Below are positions 1 through 14,700 of a DNA stretch of 64,000 nt, piece by piece (positions within the stretch are counted from its first letter, which is position 1; each line of letters opens with the position of its first letter). The DNA lies in NCBI GenBank assembly GCA_022747635.1, contig JAKTNV010000003.1, positions 29,802,551 through 29,866,550 of the forward strand, in the 5' to 3' direction. The DNA comes from Hetaerina americana. Taxonomy: Eukaryota; Arthropoda; Insecta; Odonata; Calopterygidae. The notes beneath the pieces are model-generated. The model worked only from the letters and a program-made list of their open reading frames with translations, had not been told where the DNA came from and made no database searches. The translations under genes and the position numbers were made by a program.

Positions 1-579
1 CAGTAGTCATCACAAAGGTTGATTTGATCGTTGTGGGTGAAAGTTACCTCATTCTGAAACTCCGTTATCAATAGGCAGAATCTTTTTATTAGGAAATTGG
101 CTTATTTAATATATTATAATAGTTCTTAAGATATTGGCTTCAGAGGAGGAGGCAAGTGAATTAAAAATGATGCAGAGGGCATCAATTGAAATAGAATGAT
201 GTGGAAAGATAAAACAAGTAAAATTTCACAATTTATTTATAAGCACATCATGAATTTTAACATTTTCATTCCATCATCAAGTGTGCTTATAAATAGTGAA
301 ACTTGACTTAATTGTTCTTAAATTTCTACTCTGAGATAGAATTTCACAAAGTCAAGGTTTCTGCAATCAACTATTTGAAATAATTTGTTTCAGATGTACA
401 ACTTGGAAGAATATTGTTGCAATAGAATATATTATATTGTCATATACATTTTATTTGGATACCCATGCATAATATGTTATTGTGTTTTGAGTTACCTATT
501 CAGTTCTTTATCTGAATGATTTGATATCATGAAGACATGTCATCACATCACCTTTATGAAAGGTTATCTTTTTTGGCAG

Positions 580-722
580 GTGAAAGAATCAAAGATGTGC
601 CAAGAGGTTTGGGCTGACTTGGAAAGAAATGTAGGCTGTCGCAAAAGAATTACTGCCACTGTTCTAAAAACAGTGCCAATAGAAGCGTGCTCTTCTGGTG
701 TTTTGTTGGAGAATATGGCCAG
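580..722 (+). CDS. FOCAD: FOCAD-like exon (first visible)
   Basis: The acceptor is ttttttggcag and the donor is cag/gtgatt. It encodes VKESKMCQEVWADLERNVGC onwards and ends in phase 2. No exon could be recognised in 1-579, so the preceding exon probably lies outside the window. Confidence 0.6.
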
Positions 723-3700
723 GTGATTTGTTTCAACTATGGCTTATCAATAGATTAATGCTGGGGAAGTAAATTTTGAATGCCAAGGTGAAACTTTCTG
801 ATTCTAAAGGGCAAGGATTGTTTGAATTCCTCTTAAATATTCCCATACCCTTTCTCTATGCTCCTATAAATATCAGATAGCTTTGAAGGACCTAGTTATT
901 CTGTCACCTATTTTGCATTATTTGATATTTTTATGTAATTGAAAATCTGCTTTGAAAGTATACCTTTTGTTCCATTAATAATAATAATCTGTATTGGTTC
1001 CTATAAGACATGCTTTTAACATGCATGGAACACATCACATTGTCTACTCATATTCTTTGCAGACATCACAACATGGATAATACAGAATCAGCATATTCTC
1101 AAAAATGAAATGAAAATTTACAGAGTAAAAATCAACACAAGAACCTGGAGCTATAACAGGAGTACCTTCATTGAGTTACTTTTGATTGAAATCATTTACT
1201 TATAGAAAGGGACATGAGCTCATCAACTGTATAGTATGAATGCTCACAAAGTGATTGATGTAGTTTAGACTTACATTTTTAAAAATTATCTATTTCCCTT
1301 AATTTTCTAGGTAGTTCTTTAAAGAATTCCACACCAGCATAACGAGGGTTCTTAGCAAGCATAGATGAGCTGTGGGCAGTTATTCTAAGGTCATTACAAT
1401 CTCTAGTGCTATACCCATGTACATCAGCATTGGTTTTCAGTGTGAACATGGCTTTGTTTTGCTGCACAAAGATTATAGTATGAAATATGTACAAACAGGG
1501 AAGAGTTTGAATGTTAAATCTTTTAAAGTACAGTCTACAACTGCTTGCCCTTGGAACCTTCCCTAGGATTCTTACTGCCAATTTCTGTAGTCTAAAAATG
1601 TGCATGGAATGATTTGAGTACCCCCATACAGCAATGCCATATTTCAGTCTACTCTTTATAAATACACAATAGGCAGAGAGCAGTAGAAGGTCAACCAGGG
1701 TAACTATTTTTCTCAGGAGGTAGCATCCTGCGACAAATTGATGGCAGAGATCATCCACATGAGCTTCCCAGGATAGGGACTCATATGTATCCCTAGAAAT
1801 TTTGTAACATTAGAGCCCCTAATACATTACTCATTTATCCTTAAAAGAGGGGAGGCTGTAATTTTCCTTTGGTGGGAATGAAATTGAATAAATTTTTCCC
1901 ATTGTTAACAGAAACCAAGTTGTCTTCACACCATTTACTCGGTGTCTAAATGTTTCTTTGGACTATAGAATGGTTTAGGTTTTTGGAGGAGGTTAGGTGA
2001 GTTATATCATCTGCATACATATGCATTGACCCATCGACAAAATAATTAGGGAGGTTATTGATATATAAAAGGAAAAGTAGGGGACCCACTAGGAGATCCT
2101 TGAGGAACACATCTCTCAATCAAGATTGGATTTTAGTTTGTGAACGAAATTGATTCAGATGAGTACAATTTAATTATTTGTGATCTTCCTGTTAAAAAAG
2201 ATTTTACCCATTGTCGGCTATCCCAGAGATGCCATTTTTCTCAAGTTTCCTCAGTAATATTCAATGATCAACTGAGTCAAAAGCCTTTTTAAAGTCATAG
2301 AAAACACCAATTACATTATTCTTTTTATCAAGTAATAGTGGGATATCATGAATGAATTTATTTATGGCAGTTTCAGTTGATTTTTTTTAATTGAACCAAA
2401 TTGAGAATCAAAGAGGAAATTGAATTTACTTCAGAGGCCCAGCAATGTATTATACATTACTTGTTCAAGTAACTTAGAGAACACAGACAGGATAGAAATT
2501 GGTCTATAGTTATTCATATGTTGTCGATCACCTCCTTTAAATATTGGGCAATGGTTAAAAGTCCACTCACTACCAACTCATCAGACACATGGTTTAACAT
2601 TTTTTAATTTTTTCTAAGTACTTAGCAATAAGTACTTCTCACCTAAATATTATAAAAAAATAAGTATAAAAATAAATTTACTGGCTTTCCAGGTCAATTT
2701 GCTAATTATTTAAATGTTAAGATTACTCAAAATCACAATTTTAATCGCCAAATACCCAATCACCAGAAACTTTTTTCTTTTATTTTTTGAAACCTGGATA
2801 TTATGAATTTTATTTTTCTGATCCCTTGAATTTTGAAATAGTCAGCTTTTACTGTAAGCCCCATGGGGTTGATAAAAATTCATTTCTATATTTTTATTTT
2901 CCAACTTACTATTTATTCAAGATTTCCCTACCATTATCCTTATTGCTCTTTCTTTATAATCTAGGTAAAATATTTTTTAGCCAATCCAGCTGACATTTTA
3001 TGAATGCAATCAGACAGTCATTGAACACTGATGTTTTCTCTGGGTACTAGAGTGACCTTCAAGCCTAAATTTAGGTTCTCTGGATAAGAAATGCAATAAG
3101 ATTGTTTATTATTATTTAAATCAAAGATATTGGATGATTTCAGTCTTGTTCTTTCTCCCGGGAACTTGATATATTGTGTTGAAAATAAGAGTTATAAGAA
3201 AATGAGGCACTGCAGATTTAAGAAGGAATTAATTATTGAAATATTTGTCACTGTTGGTGCGATAATCTTATAAAAATTCTTTCCTCTTCTCTAGTCCTAT
3301 TCTTATGTTTAAAAAATGTAATGTTTACAGAGATTTGGTATCAGAAAAGAAGAATCATGATGTTTTGCAAATCCAGGAAACAGCATTATGCGCTTTAAAT
3401 CATCTTCTTCGTGTTTTAAGTGAAGAAGCAGTGATGTATTGCCTCCCAGTGAAGAAACTCGTCACATCTTGCATTGAAACGCTGGTTCATGTAAGTAATT
3501 TACAGTTCGGAACAACCAAAATTATGTGTGTGGGAAAAGTCATTGGTATAATATGTGAAAGATTATTTGGCATACATTTGTATAAGGGAAAATATTTTTT
3601 CAATTCTGTGATATCAGGCTCAACCTTGTGAAATCTCATCATGTGGATTGAGGAAAAAATTGTAGATTCACCTGAATTTATTGCAACATGACTGGCTTTT

Positions 3701-5661
3701 CATATTTTGTGACATCTTCAGGTACCTGAAGTGTGATGTGATACAGGCAGCTGCGATAAAGTTTGGTAAAATCTTCCAAAGTGTTTTCTTATTTCTCAAA
3801 GTAATTTCACATGTACCTATGAAGACAACTGTAAATTTGAGAAAATATGATGTTTTATTTCAAGGCTTAAAGTCAGTCATTTCTCTTATTTTTTTCTGCA
3901 GTATTTTCTGTCATTTTTTGCCATCATGTTTTTTTAATGAACTTAAACTTATTTAGTAACTTAATTTTCAGTAAAAATCGTATTGTTTAAAGTATAAAGG
4001 TATGTGTCTGTTAAAATTCCTTAGTGATGAGCATTCTATTTCTTGTGTGCTCATGCTCTTTTGATTAATTCTGGCCAATGTTTTTCTTGCACGTTACTAT
4101 CCAGTTGCTTTGGTAAAAGATATATTCATCAAAAGACGGAGGGAATGAAATTATCTTTCTTGCCAAAGTTGAACTACCTATTAAATCCTTAGAGTTGAGG
4201 ATGCCATCCAATGGTGAGGTTGGATACAGAATTAAAAATGCTTGGAAAAAGTAATTTCAAGAATAGAATGGGTCAACTGTTGAAATTTAAAGAAGATAAG
4301 AAGGACACTCCCTTGGCCTATTGACTGTTGGTCAAGACTCCCTATTATGTTACTTTGAGGTGGTTGATGTAAATCTGGCCTTTGCCAAACTTCAATTTAC
4401 GCCACTGTAAATTATTAGGATGAAGGTTTTATAATTGAAGAATGTATCTGAAAAATTGTTGAATATTCACAGCAGCATATTAACATAAAAATACTTGGTT
4501 ATTGATCATTTCACTGCAGCGACCCTCGCTAGTTTTAGACAGTGCCTAAGGATGCCGTGGCACACATTCACGGAACCACTACAGTTTATGGAGCACCAAG
4601 GAGCACCGATTCTGCTATGAGGATCCTCTGTACATTATCAGCTAATTATTACGAGGGTAGTCCCAGAAGTACGCGACCCAACAAAGAAAACACAAAAAAT
4701 TGGAAAAAAATGTATTTATTTTTCAACATAATCTCCTTTTAGCACTATACATTTTTTATAATGAAAACTGTCTTGCTCCTCAAAATAGCCATTAACTGCC
4801 GACATCACTTCTTCACGATTGGAAAATCATTGACCTCCAAGCCATTTTTTCTAGTTTGTGAACAGAAAATAATCTGAGGGTGCTAAATCTGGCAAATAGG
4901 GTGAATGAGGTAGCAATTCAAATTTTAATTCTTGAATATTGGCCATTGCAATAACGGATTAGTGAGCGGGTGTATTGTCATTATGAAACAACACTTTCAT
5001 CTTAGCCAAATATGGCCACTTTTGCTCGATTTCTTTGCTCAAACGTTGCAATAAGTTTGCTTAATATTCGCCGTTGATAGTTTTTCTTTTTCAAGATAGT
5101 CAAATGAAATGGTCTTTGCCTTCTTTGGAGCGGGTTCTCCCTTTTGAATTCATTGTTTTGATTGTCTTTTTTCTCGGGCGCGAAGGAATGGACCCATGTT
5201 TCATCCATGGTTATGAAACGGTCCAAAATTCTGCTATGTTGCTGTGAAACTTTGCTAAACACTGAATTGAAACATCTTCACGACACTGGTTTTGCTCGAG
5301 TGTGAGCAAATGTGGCACCCATCTTGCACACAGCTTTCTCATGTCCAAATTTTCAGTTAATATGCATTGTGCCGAACTTTTTGAAATGCCTACTATGCCT
5401 GCTAGCTCGTGCACTTTCAGTCGACGATCATCCAGTATCACTTTGTGGATTTTCTTCACTGTTTCTGGAGTTGTCACCTCATTTGGTCGACCAATGCGTT
5501 GCTCATCTTGACAGCTCGTACGACCACATTTAAACTCTGCTACCCAATATTTGGCTGTTGTAAATGAAGGAGCAGACTCACCCAGAGTAGAAGCCAGTTC
5601 AGCTTTTATATTGGTTGGGCTGAGGCCTTTCATATATATATATATAAAAGTATTGTATCAC

Positions 5662-5719
<58 letters not shown>

Positions 5720-8700
5720 TATTGTATCACACAACAATGACCGATTTTCTCCAATTTCAGAAATTCACTGAAAACATTCACTATTGATGGCTGTCAAACA
5801 AAAACGAAACAACGCGGGGTCTTCAAACTTGAAATGTATGCTTTATAGATTGTATACTTTCTAATACAGTGATATTTTTCAAACAACTACCGCCATCTCT
5901 AGGTCAGGCCGGGGCACTTCTCGGCCTTCCCATGTATTATGCTCATTCATTATCATGCGGGTCATTCAATAAGTCCTTATGTAAAAATAGAAAAACAAAT
6001 TATTTTGGTTAGATTTTTTATAATTTACAACATAATCTTCTTATAGCTCGATACATTTCTCCCGACAACACTCCAACTTTTTTATGCCATCTATTGTCTT
6101 TGTGAAAATGTTTTTGTCTTGTATTTTGCTGCTAGTGATATTACATGCATATAGTCATAAACCTTTTTATTGATTTTTCTCTCGATGATAAAGTTCATGG
6201 ACAGCAATTAACCTACTGGCAGAAAATGTAACAGTGCCAAAATTTTCAGAAGGGTAAAGTATTGGATTAAGTAGATGATTAATAAATTACAATATAATTT
6301 GTTTCAAAATATGTACAAGATTTTATATAATATGTAACTGACAATAGGGTCCTAACAGCATGGAAATTAACATGCATGAGATAATCCTTTTTAAGTTAGC
6401 TCTTGTTGCCTTCCCCTCAATAAAAATGAATAATCCAAGATCTGTTTTACTTGGCAAAGGCATGGAAATGCAGGAAGATTTTGAATTGGCTATATTCTAG
6501 CCAATTGGTGACTCAAGATGTAATATAAATGCAATAAAACGTCTGATGATGTAAGAATTTTGACTTTGACTGTAACACATTCTGGAAAATTAGGCAGACA
6601 TCATCAGCTGTTATCAATCTGAAGATTTCTTTGTGGTTACTCTCTCTACTGGTCTTTCAGCTTGTAATTTCCCTTCTCTCATTTTCCTCATGCCTGTTGT
6701 ATCTTATATCTTAAGAGAACATCCAAGGTTTCTCTTTTCTTCATAATTTTTTCAACACCCTTATTTCTCTTCCTACCCTAGATTGAACATTTTTATTGGT
6801 GATTCGTAGAATCCCTTTCACCGTAAACATTCTTTAACATTACATTTCCTTGATTCCAGTTTTTTCCTTTGGCTGCTGTTAGTTTCCTGCCTCAGTATCG
6901 TAGCATATGCTCCAGATTTATGTTTTAATGAAGATTTTCCTTACCTTAAGGCTTAATTTGCTGTCTGGTAGTACACTTTTCTTCTGGTAAAATTTCTTCT
7001 CTTCCTGGGCTATTCTACTCACTATATCTTTCTTGCTTCTTCCATCACTGGTGAGCCTTATTCATCATTAGCCTTTAAACCTGTTGATTTATTGCACTTT
7101 TCCAAGCACTGCAATCCAGTCTTATAGAATTGATTAATTTTCTTCTTTTTTTATGTTCTTTGTCACTAATGCTATCCCTTCATGGACATAATCAGATTCA
7201 TTCTCCTACGGTATAACCCTCTTTGGATGCAGGCATATATGCTTTTACTTCAGTTTAGTTTCTGTCCTCATCAACCCCACCAGCATAATTTCAGACTAGT
7301 CATGAATTCATTCTTAGTCCAGTTCTTTCTGAAGTGTCACCACTCATCGCACCTGCATTTGTATTTATTGATCTAGTGTGCAATATCAATCCCCCTCTTT
7401 ATTCCATCAAAACTCATCTTCTTAAGGTTCTTCATTTTATTTATCCCTTAAAGTTCTTCTCATATTCATCATCTGCAGCTCTACAGCCTGGTGTGGGCCT
7501 TGGCTTCCTCTATGATATGCCTCCATTTCGTTCTTGTTCTTGCTTTTTCCTTCCATATTGTAATTCCCATTGCCATCAAATTATCCTCCTTATCCTGTAG
7601 CTATCTCTTCCTTGGTCTTCCTCTTCTTCTGGCCTCTTCCATCTTGCTATTAAGAACCAGTTCGGGCATTCTGTCATTTTCTATCCTTTCCACACGGCCC
7701 AACCATGCCAGCCACGGTGACTTTGCAAATCTAACTATGTCCTTCCCTTATAGTAGTTCATGCATCTCCATGTTCATTCTAATTTTCCATCTCTCTCCTT
7801 CTCTAATTGGACCATAGATTCTCCTTATGATTTTTCTTTCAAATTTTCTAAGGGTTACTTCATTCTGACTTGTTAATGTCCATATCTCAGCTCCATAAGT
7901 TATAACAGGTCTAATAAGTGTTTTATAGATCTTCAGTTTTGTATTCCTTGATAGTAACATTGGTTAGGGGTGTGTTACATTTGCAAAATATGCCTTTTTA
8001 CCTTCCATTACCCATTGGTTGATCCTCGTGGATATCTTATTTTCATTGTTAAGTCTGACTCCTAGATAGGTAAACTCCTGGACACCCTCAAACTCATAAT
8101 TCCCAATTATTATGTTTTGCAGGTCCCTCTTGTCCTGAAAACCTGACATTCCCAAGTATTTGGTCTTCTCTTCACTAACCTTCAGCCCCATTTCTTTACC
8201 AGTGTTTTCTACAATGTTAAACATTTCTTTTAGGTCATTCACATTTCGTGCAATTAGTGCCACATTGCCTGCATATGCAAATCCTTACTGGGATTTATGC
8301 ACAATGGTCCCTCTTAAATTCAATTCTTTAATTGCATTATGTAGGGCCAGGTTGAATAACGTGACTGAGAGAGCATCTCCTTGTCTTACCCCTGAGGTCA
8401 TATTAAATGATCTACTTGCTCTATCCCCAATAAAGGCTTTACATTGTGATTCAATCTTCTCATGTTACTTATCTTTAAAATATCTTCCAGTTTTCTGCTG
8501 ATAAATAATTGGCTGAAAATTATTATACTCAATTTGATAGTTGAGATACGATCCACTTTTCAATTAAATGTACTTTTCAGTAGCTTCACAAATTAGGGCC
8601 TTCATTTGAAAATTATGCACTTTCATGGAGTAAATAAGCTAAGTGCATTAATATTAGTGCAAATCCATCACAAATGTTTGTGAACATTGACATTCAGCAA

Positions 8701-11700
8701 AAATGAAATATCTTCAAATTAGTCCATTCAATTGGTAAAAGGTGAGCCAGTTGATCTTTTATCTGAAGTAAATGGAAATACATATGAGTACCATCTGTAA
8801 CTGTCAATAATTTGCCAGCATATAGGTGACACTGAGTATATTCCTGTTCACCAATTTCAAAGTCCCATCATATTTGAGTCTCAGTTGAATGAAATAATGT
8901 GAGTAAACAAGTTGGGTTTAGCAAATGCATATATCATATCTTTTCTGAATAACCCCTTAAATTTATATGTTGAAGTAAGGTACATGCTGTCTGTATTATA
9001 TTACATTTAAAAATTTTAAACGGTGGGTATATTAAATTTTATGAAGTAAAGACGCTCTATTATGTCAGAGGCAGCAGTATCATTCTTTAAGTTGCCTTAG
9101 GTGTAAAAGTCCACTGATTTTTGTTCAAATTATTGATTACTATGGTAAAACTGTGTGGCTCTTACTTGCCACTGAAAATCATGAATATTCAAAAGGGGCA
9201 TATTTTACATGTCTGTTTCATGTAAGGGACATTGGTAACACACTTTAACCTCAGATTTAATAATATTCTCTTTAACTGAAGAAGCCTAGCTTCAAATTCC
9301 TATTTTGTTTTTCTTCATTTGTATTAACATTATTTTCTTTTTTACAACAATGAATGAACGCAGAATGGAAGACCAGTAGTCACATTTCATTTCATGTTTT
9401 TCTAATTTTTACCCACCAAATTTAGAGATATAATTATTTTTTTGAATTATTTTAAATATATATGTGTCAACAAAGCAGTGCCATGATTAATAATAATGTT
9501 TGGGAAAAAGGTGGATATTATTATGACCAACTTAATAATAATAGGTAAAAGATTAAATATTATTAATGAAATACACTTTCATAAACAGCAGTGCTTCCCA
9601 ACCTTTTTTACATAACACCATGCTGGAGTACAGTGGGTATTTTGACTAAAGAATAATGATTTCTTAAATGAACTAAATTGTCAAACTTAAATTGAATGAA
9701 ATTATAATTCAAATTTTTGGTACATGATAGTTATTTTTTATGTAAAATTACTAAATTAAACTAAAATATGTGTATATAAAAATTACTGATTGTAAAATTA
9801 TGCAAATAATGACTTAACATCAACAATAAATTGTTTGTATTATCAATCTATAATTCAATATTTTTTCTCATTTAGTAAATAGACATTAAGTTTTCATTTT
9901 AGTGAGATAATTGAGCCTGTTTCTGTGAGCACAGCTTTTATTTTATCTGTCTCAAAAGAGCTGTAATCTGCATTCAATTCATGATCATGATTTTTTGTTG
10001 AGGCATCAGTTGGGAAGCACTGCCCTGCAATTTCAGATTCAAAGCAATTACATATCCTGACTTACAATGAATTGTATTGCACTCTACCTTGTGAAGATAT
10101 ATAAATAATCACTCATAATTTGAATTTTCTTATCATTCCTAGGAATTTGTGTTGGGAAATGAAAAACAGTTCACCAAATTGTTTTCTCAAATGCTGGAAA
10201 ATTCTGTTTTATCAGAAATATTATCTCCATTGCTCACCCCTGTAGACTTACCAACCAGTGGATTGCTTCAAGCATATGGTATCCTGACCAAGCGGCTTCC
10301 AAATATAGATTACAATCTAGCATTTGTTCTTCTGTCCAAGGTAATGTGTGATGTTTTTTCTCTCCCATTCAAGATTTCTTTTGAGCTGTGTTAAAAATCT
10401 TTGCAGTGCGCAATACACATTTTTGTAATCTAAAAGGGAAACTATAATATGAATACTAAACCATGGGATCCAAGCTAAGGGATCTGTAATAAATTATTTT
10501 ACCATCCTACTTGATTTTTTGATAAATGCACACATTATTAGATAAGAAAATATGCTTGCAACCATTGCAGAAATTTCTTCTTGCAGTGAACTCTGCCAAA
10601 ACATGTAAAAAGTGAAAATCAGTTAATGATAATTCTTCTAGCACTTAATATTTTATGATAATTATGTAGTTAGCAACAATAGATGGGATGTTTTTTGTTA
10701 ACAGCACTTTGGAATTTGCACTTCCTGCCCAATGCAGGGCTATGATTTTTTCCTCTGTGTCAGTATTAAACTCGTGTGATTTGTATTTATCTGGTTGTTT
10801 TGAGTTGTGGTTATGCTCTCAGTGCTTCGAGTGGCTTCCATTTCAGGATTTCCCATAATTGCATTATGCTTATGGATTATTTGTAAAGATTTTATTTTTC
10901 AATGAAATGGTTGTCATAGGAGGAGCTGAACTTTTTTCTTTTGAGGTAATTTATTTTGTATAAAATTAAGATTTTTAAGTACGAGGGTCATCCGGAAAGT
11001 AGTACCCGTTCGTGCCGCATGAAGTGCTGACGACGCGAGTAGCCGCTGGACGAGGTCAGATAGCTTCAGTGGCTTGTCTGCCTTCTCTGAGCCAAGTTGC
11101 GTGACGCTAGCATTGCCTGTGTTGTTTCTGTGATTGTTTACAATGTTTAAAAAAATTGAGAACGCCGCCAGTTGTGAAGTGAGGGCAGTGATTAAGTTCC
11201 TCAATGCAAGAAACGTTCGCCCATGTGATATTCATCGCCAATTAAAGGAGGTGTATGGAGACAATGTAATGGACGAGTCGTCTGTTCGGCGGTGGTGTCG
11301 CAACTTCAACATGGGGAGGGGGAACACACACGACGATGAGCGTTCGGAGAGACCGTCTGTCATTACAGACCAACTGGTGAGCTCAGTTGACGAATTCGTG
11401 AGGAACGATCGGCGCGTCACAATTGATGACATCTGTGAGCATTTTCCCAATGTTTCTCGAACAATTGTTCATGAAATTGTTAAACACCATCTGCATTATG
11501 CAAAAATTTGTGCAAGATGGGTCCCTCGCGTATCTCAATGAGCTGGCGGCGAAGGACTATGCAGCAGGAATACAGAAACTTGTCACACGTTATGACAAAT
11601 GCCTTATTTTGCTTGGAGATTATGTTGAGAAGTAGTTTAAAGTATCCTCTTTCAAATAAAATTTTTTATGTTTGTTAATATTTACTTTTGTGTCTTTATT

Positions 11701-14700
11701 TCACGAACGGGTACTACTTTCCGGATGACCCTCGTATAATGCAAAAACTTTAATATACCCCTTAAAAATTTTAAAAGAGCCAATTAATTATGGTGGTCAT
11801 CTATATCAAATGAAACTCATATTTGGTAAAAAGTAAATCCTAATCCTAGTTGTCAAGGCTTTATTTATTTTAGCATTCTCTATATTCTTCAGTCTTGAAG
11901 TTTAAGATGGGATTTTAAGATTTTTATGGCTTCAAATCTTGGTGTCTATGCCATGACATTCTGATATAATTCTTAAATTGTACTTTTAATTGTGATGAAA
12001 ATTCTTAAGAGATTCTATCGAATTTTCCATGTAATTTCATGCTGATTAGTATCAAGAATTTAAGATATACCTGTATATGTATACTTGATGTAAAATCAGG
12101 CACATCCAAGGTTTGTTAAAAAATATCTGTTGCAATTTTTTCCTGGTGTGTGCGTGAAGTGCTGAATTCAGATCATCAATTAAGTGTGTGCATGATCGCA
12201 TATTGCATTCGCATTGATAAGATGACAGTGCACACCATTATCACTGAAAATTAGGTGATGCAAAAAATCTGCACTAAACTCGTCCTCAAGGTCTTGATGG
12301 AATACCAAGAGTAGAGTCGAGTGTCTGCTTGCATAGACCTGCAATGAAATCGTGAAGATTCTGCAACCCCCTTGCAGTTCCAACTTGCCACCAGCAGACT
12401 ATTTCCTATTCCCAAAAGTGAAATCCTCCTTCAAAGGACACTACCATGGGACCCTAAGTGCTGTTAAAGAAGCTTGCATGGACCTTCCAGACCCTTAAGG
12501 ACCTTCTGGAATCCGCCTACCAAGGCTTTCAGTCATGGAAAAGCTGCTGGAAAATGTGTGTTGATGTTCCAGGGATGTACTTAGAAGAATTTGAAGCATT
12601 GTAGCAATATCTGTGATAAATTGATTTTTCCGAAACTTTTCCCCATACTTTTTGTACAAACCATGTATAACTGTATTGATTATGAGTTAGCATTATTATT
12701 TATGTTTACTGCATGTTGCACTTTTATATTATATTTCTTCCATCATATCCAGGAAAATGATAAATAATTTTCTTTTACCATTCCCATTTTAGTTTGAAGT
12801 AAGAAATTGGCTGTCTCAACAGATATCTTTGAAGCAGGAAAGAATTTCTCTAGTAAAGTTATTGATCAATGGCATTGCATGCTGTCACTCAGATTCCAGT
12901 GATAGGGATTGGACCTTGGTGATAGGGGTGAGTAAGGATTTTTCTTTGCCTTGTCACAGTATTTCTTTTGTTTAGATGTGTGCACAAACACAAAAGAAGG
13001 GTTCAGAAATATTAAATTTTGTGAAACAGCTTGGTTATTCATTCATGACTTCCTAAACTTTGATAAATCAGGAAAACAGATATGTGATATCTCTCTTGAA
13101 GCTCAAAAAAGCATATAATTCAGTAACTACAATCACTTGTAAAGGCCTTGCAAAAAATGAGGCCTGAATTAGTAACTAGTTTTTCCCTTCCTAGATATCA
13201 TGATTCAGCTCTCATATAAGTTGAATGATGACCAGAAATTGTATTTATAACCAATATTAATATAAACTTTATTACTTAGTGCTTTCAAAAATAAGGAATC
13301 AGAGTAGAGTTCACTGGGTGCAGTTTATTATTCAAAGGTGATGGCCAGGATTCTGCTGCGTTTTTGTATATGTTAGGAGCATGATCTATGATGCAAGAGG
13401 ATAAGCGTAGAGTTGAGGCTTTCAAGATATGGGTGTGGGTGTATGAAGGTGAGATGTGGATGTGGGTAGAATGGAAAAGTTAAAATGGGCAGAATGGTTA
13501 AATAATCAATAGTGTTTGTTGTGATTGGGGAAAAGGAAAGGCTGTTTGGAGAAATTTGAAGAAGTTAGGAAAAGTGGATGCAGGAGATACCAAGACTAAT
13601 GGAATGTTGAAGACTGTGAAAGAAGGAATAATGTTATGGAATAAGGGTAAAGGGACCAAAACTAGACGTTTTGGATTGAATGAATATATTATGTGCAATT
13701 AATAACAAGTATATTATAATAATATAGGGACTAAGGAGTGCAGGGAAGTGAATGATTCTTACATGGTTAGGCATATATTTTTAGTTTTTCCTAAATTCTT
13801 GTAGCTGAGAGTACTTCCTTGCAAAATGTTGCATATATTATCTTTACTTTGCCAGATAAATATACAATACATCATAATGAATAAATAAAAATAGGACATC
13901 AGGGAATCTACTATGAATTCATATCCATGATCTTAGGAATAGTGAAATAGTGTGTTGTATGTTATAAGTTTGGAATGTATAATCTTGAAATTCACCCAAT
14001 TCATATAAGATTATGCTCGAAGCACATTGGAATCTTGTGTAAAAAATTCTGTATTTTATCATAGCAAATATGCATAATAACTCTAGGTGATGTGGTTAAT
14101 TTCTTTATGCCAAGTTAAAGCATATTCTCATAACACACTATTTGTTTCCCTCAAAGCTTTTTCAGAAGCATCTCCGATTGGTTTTGATGTACAAATTTCC
14201 AGAAATTTTGGTTGAAGTGTTGGAACTGATCCTGATTGCGACTGGAGATCATCATCTCCCACCTCTCATTTGGTATGATTTAATGGAGTGTATAGTCAGC
14301 ATGGGCTGTTTAAACAAGTCCACCACAACCTCTACCTCTGTTCAGAAGTCTGATGGATCTCCTGACGAGTGGTCCCTTTTGGTTAAGGAATTTTCGATGA
14401 CGCAAAATATTCTCTCGCTAATTAAGGTATGTCGACAAATAACTTAGAATTACTATTTGAAATGGGTTTGTCACATTCATATTATTTTCGCATGCAGCCA
14501 TTTCTGTCTTCTTGATCACCATGGGATTTGCCTATTGGTAGCATTGATGCATATTGGAATGGAGCAAGGAGCATATTTTGTAAAAGTGAATCAATTTTTT
14601 GTAAATTTAATTACATATCCTTGCAAAATTATGTATCTAAATGTAATTTGTAATCAAGCATAATATAATATATGTGTAGGTATGTACTAAGGCAGTTTTG

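Larger units (their letters stand above)
4652..5935 (-). mobile_element. Old mariner element, internally broken
   Basis: The left inverted repeat cgagggtagtcccagaagt follows a TA. A degenerate match to its reverse complement ends near 5935, again followed by TA. The minus-strand transposase is broken into two pieces, an N-terminal part (5211-5633) and a central part with DETWVHSFAPEKK (5002-5262). A TA microsatellite interrupts the 5' side. It lies in a FOCAD-like intron. Confidence 0.8.

Noticed and set aside
3681..3956. Possible extra FOCAD-like exon (YLKCDVIQAAAIKFGKIFQS)
   Set aside because: The attractive acceptor at 3720 would give an immediate in-frame stop after the phase-0 exon before it. 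An alternative acceptor at 3737 allows a phase 0-0 exon to 3804, but nothing in the peptide is convincing.
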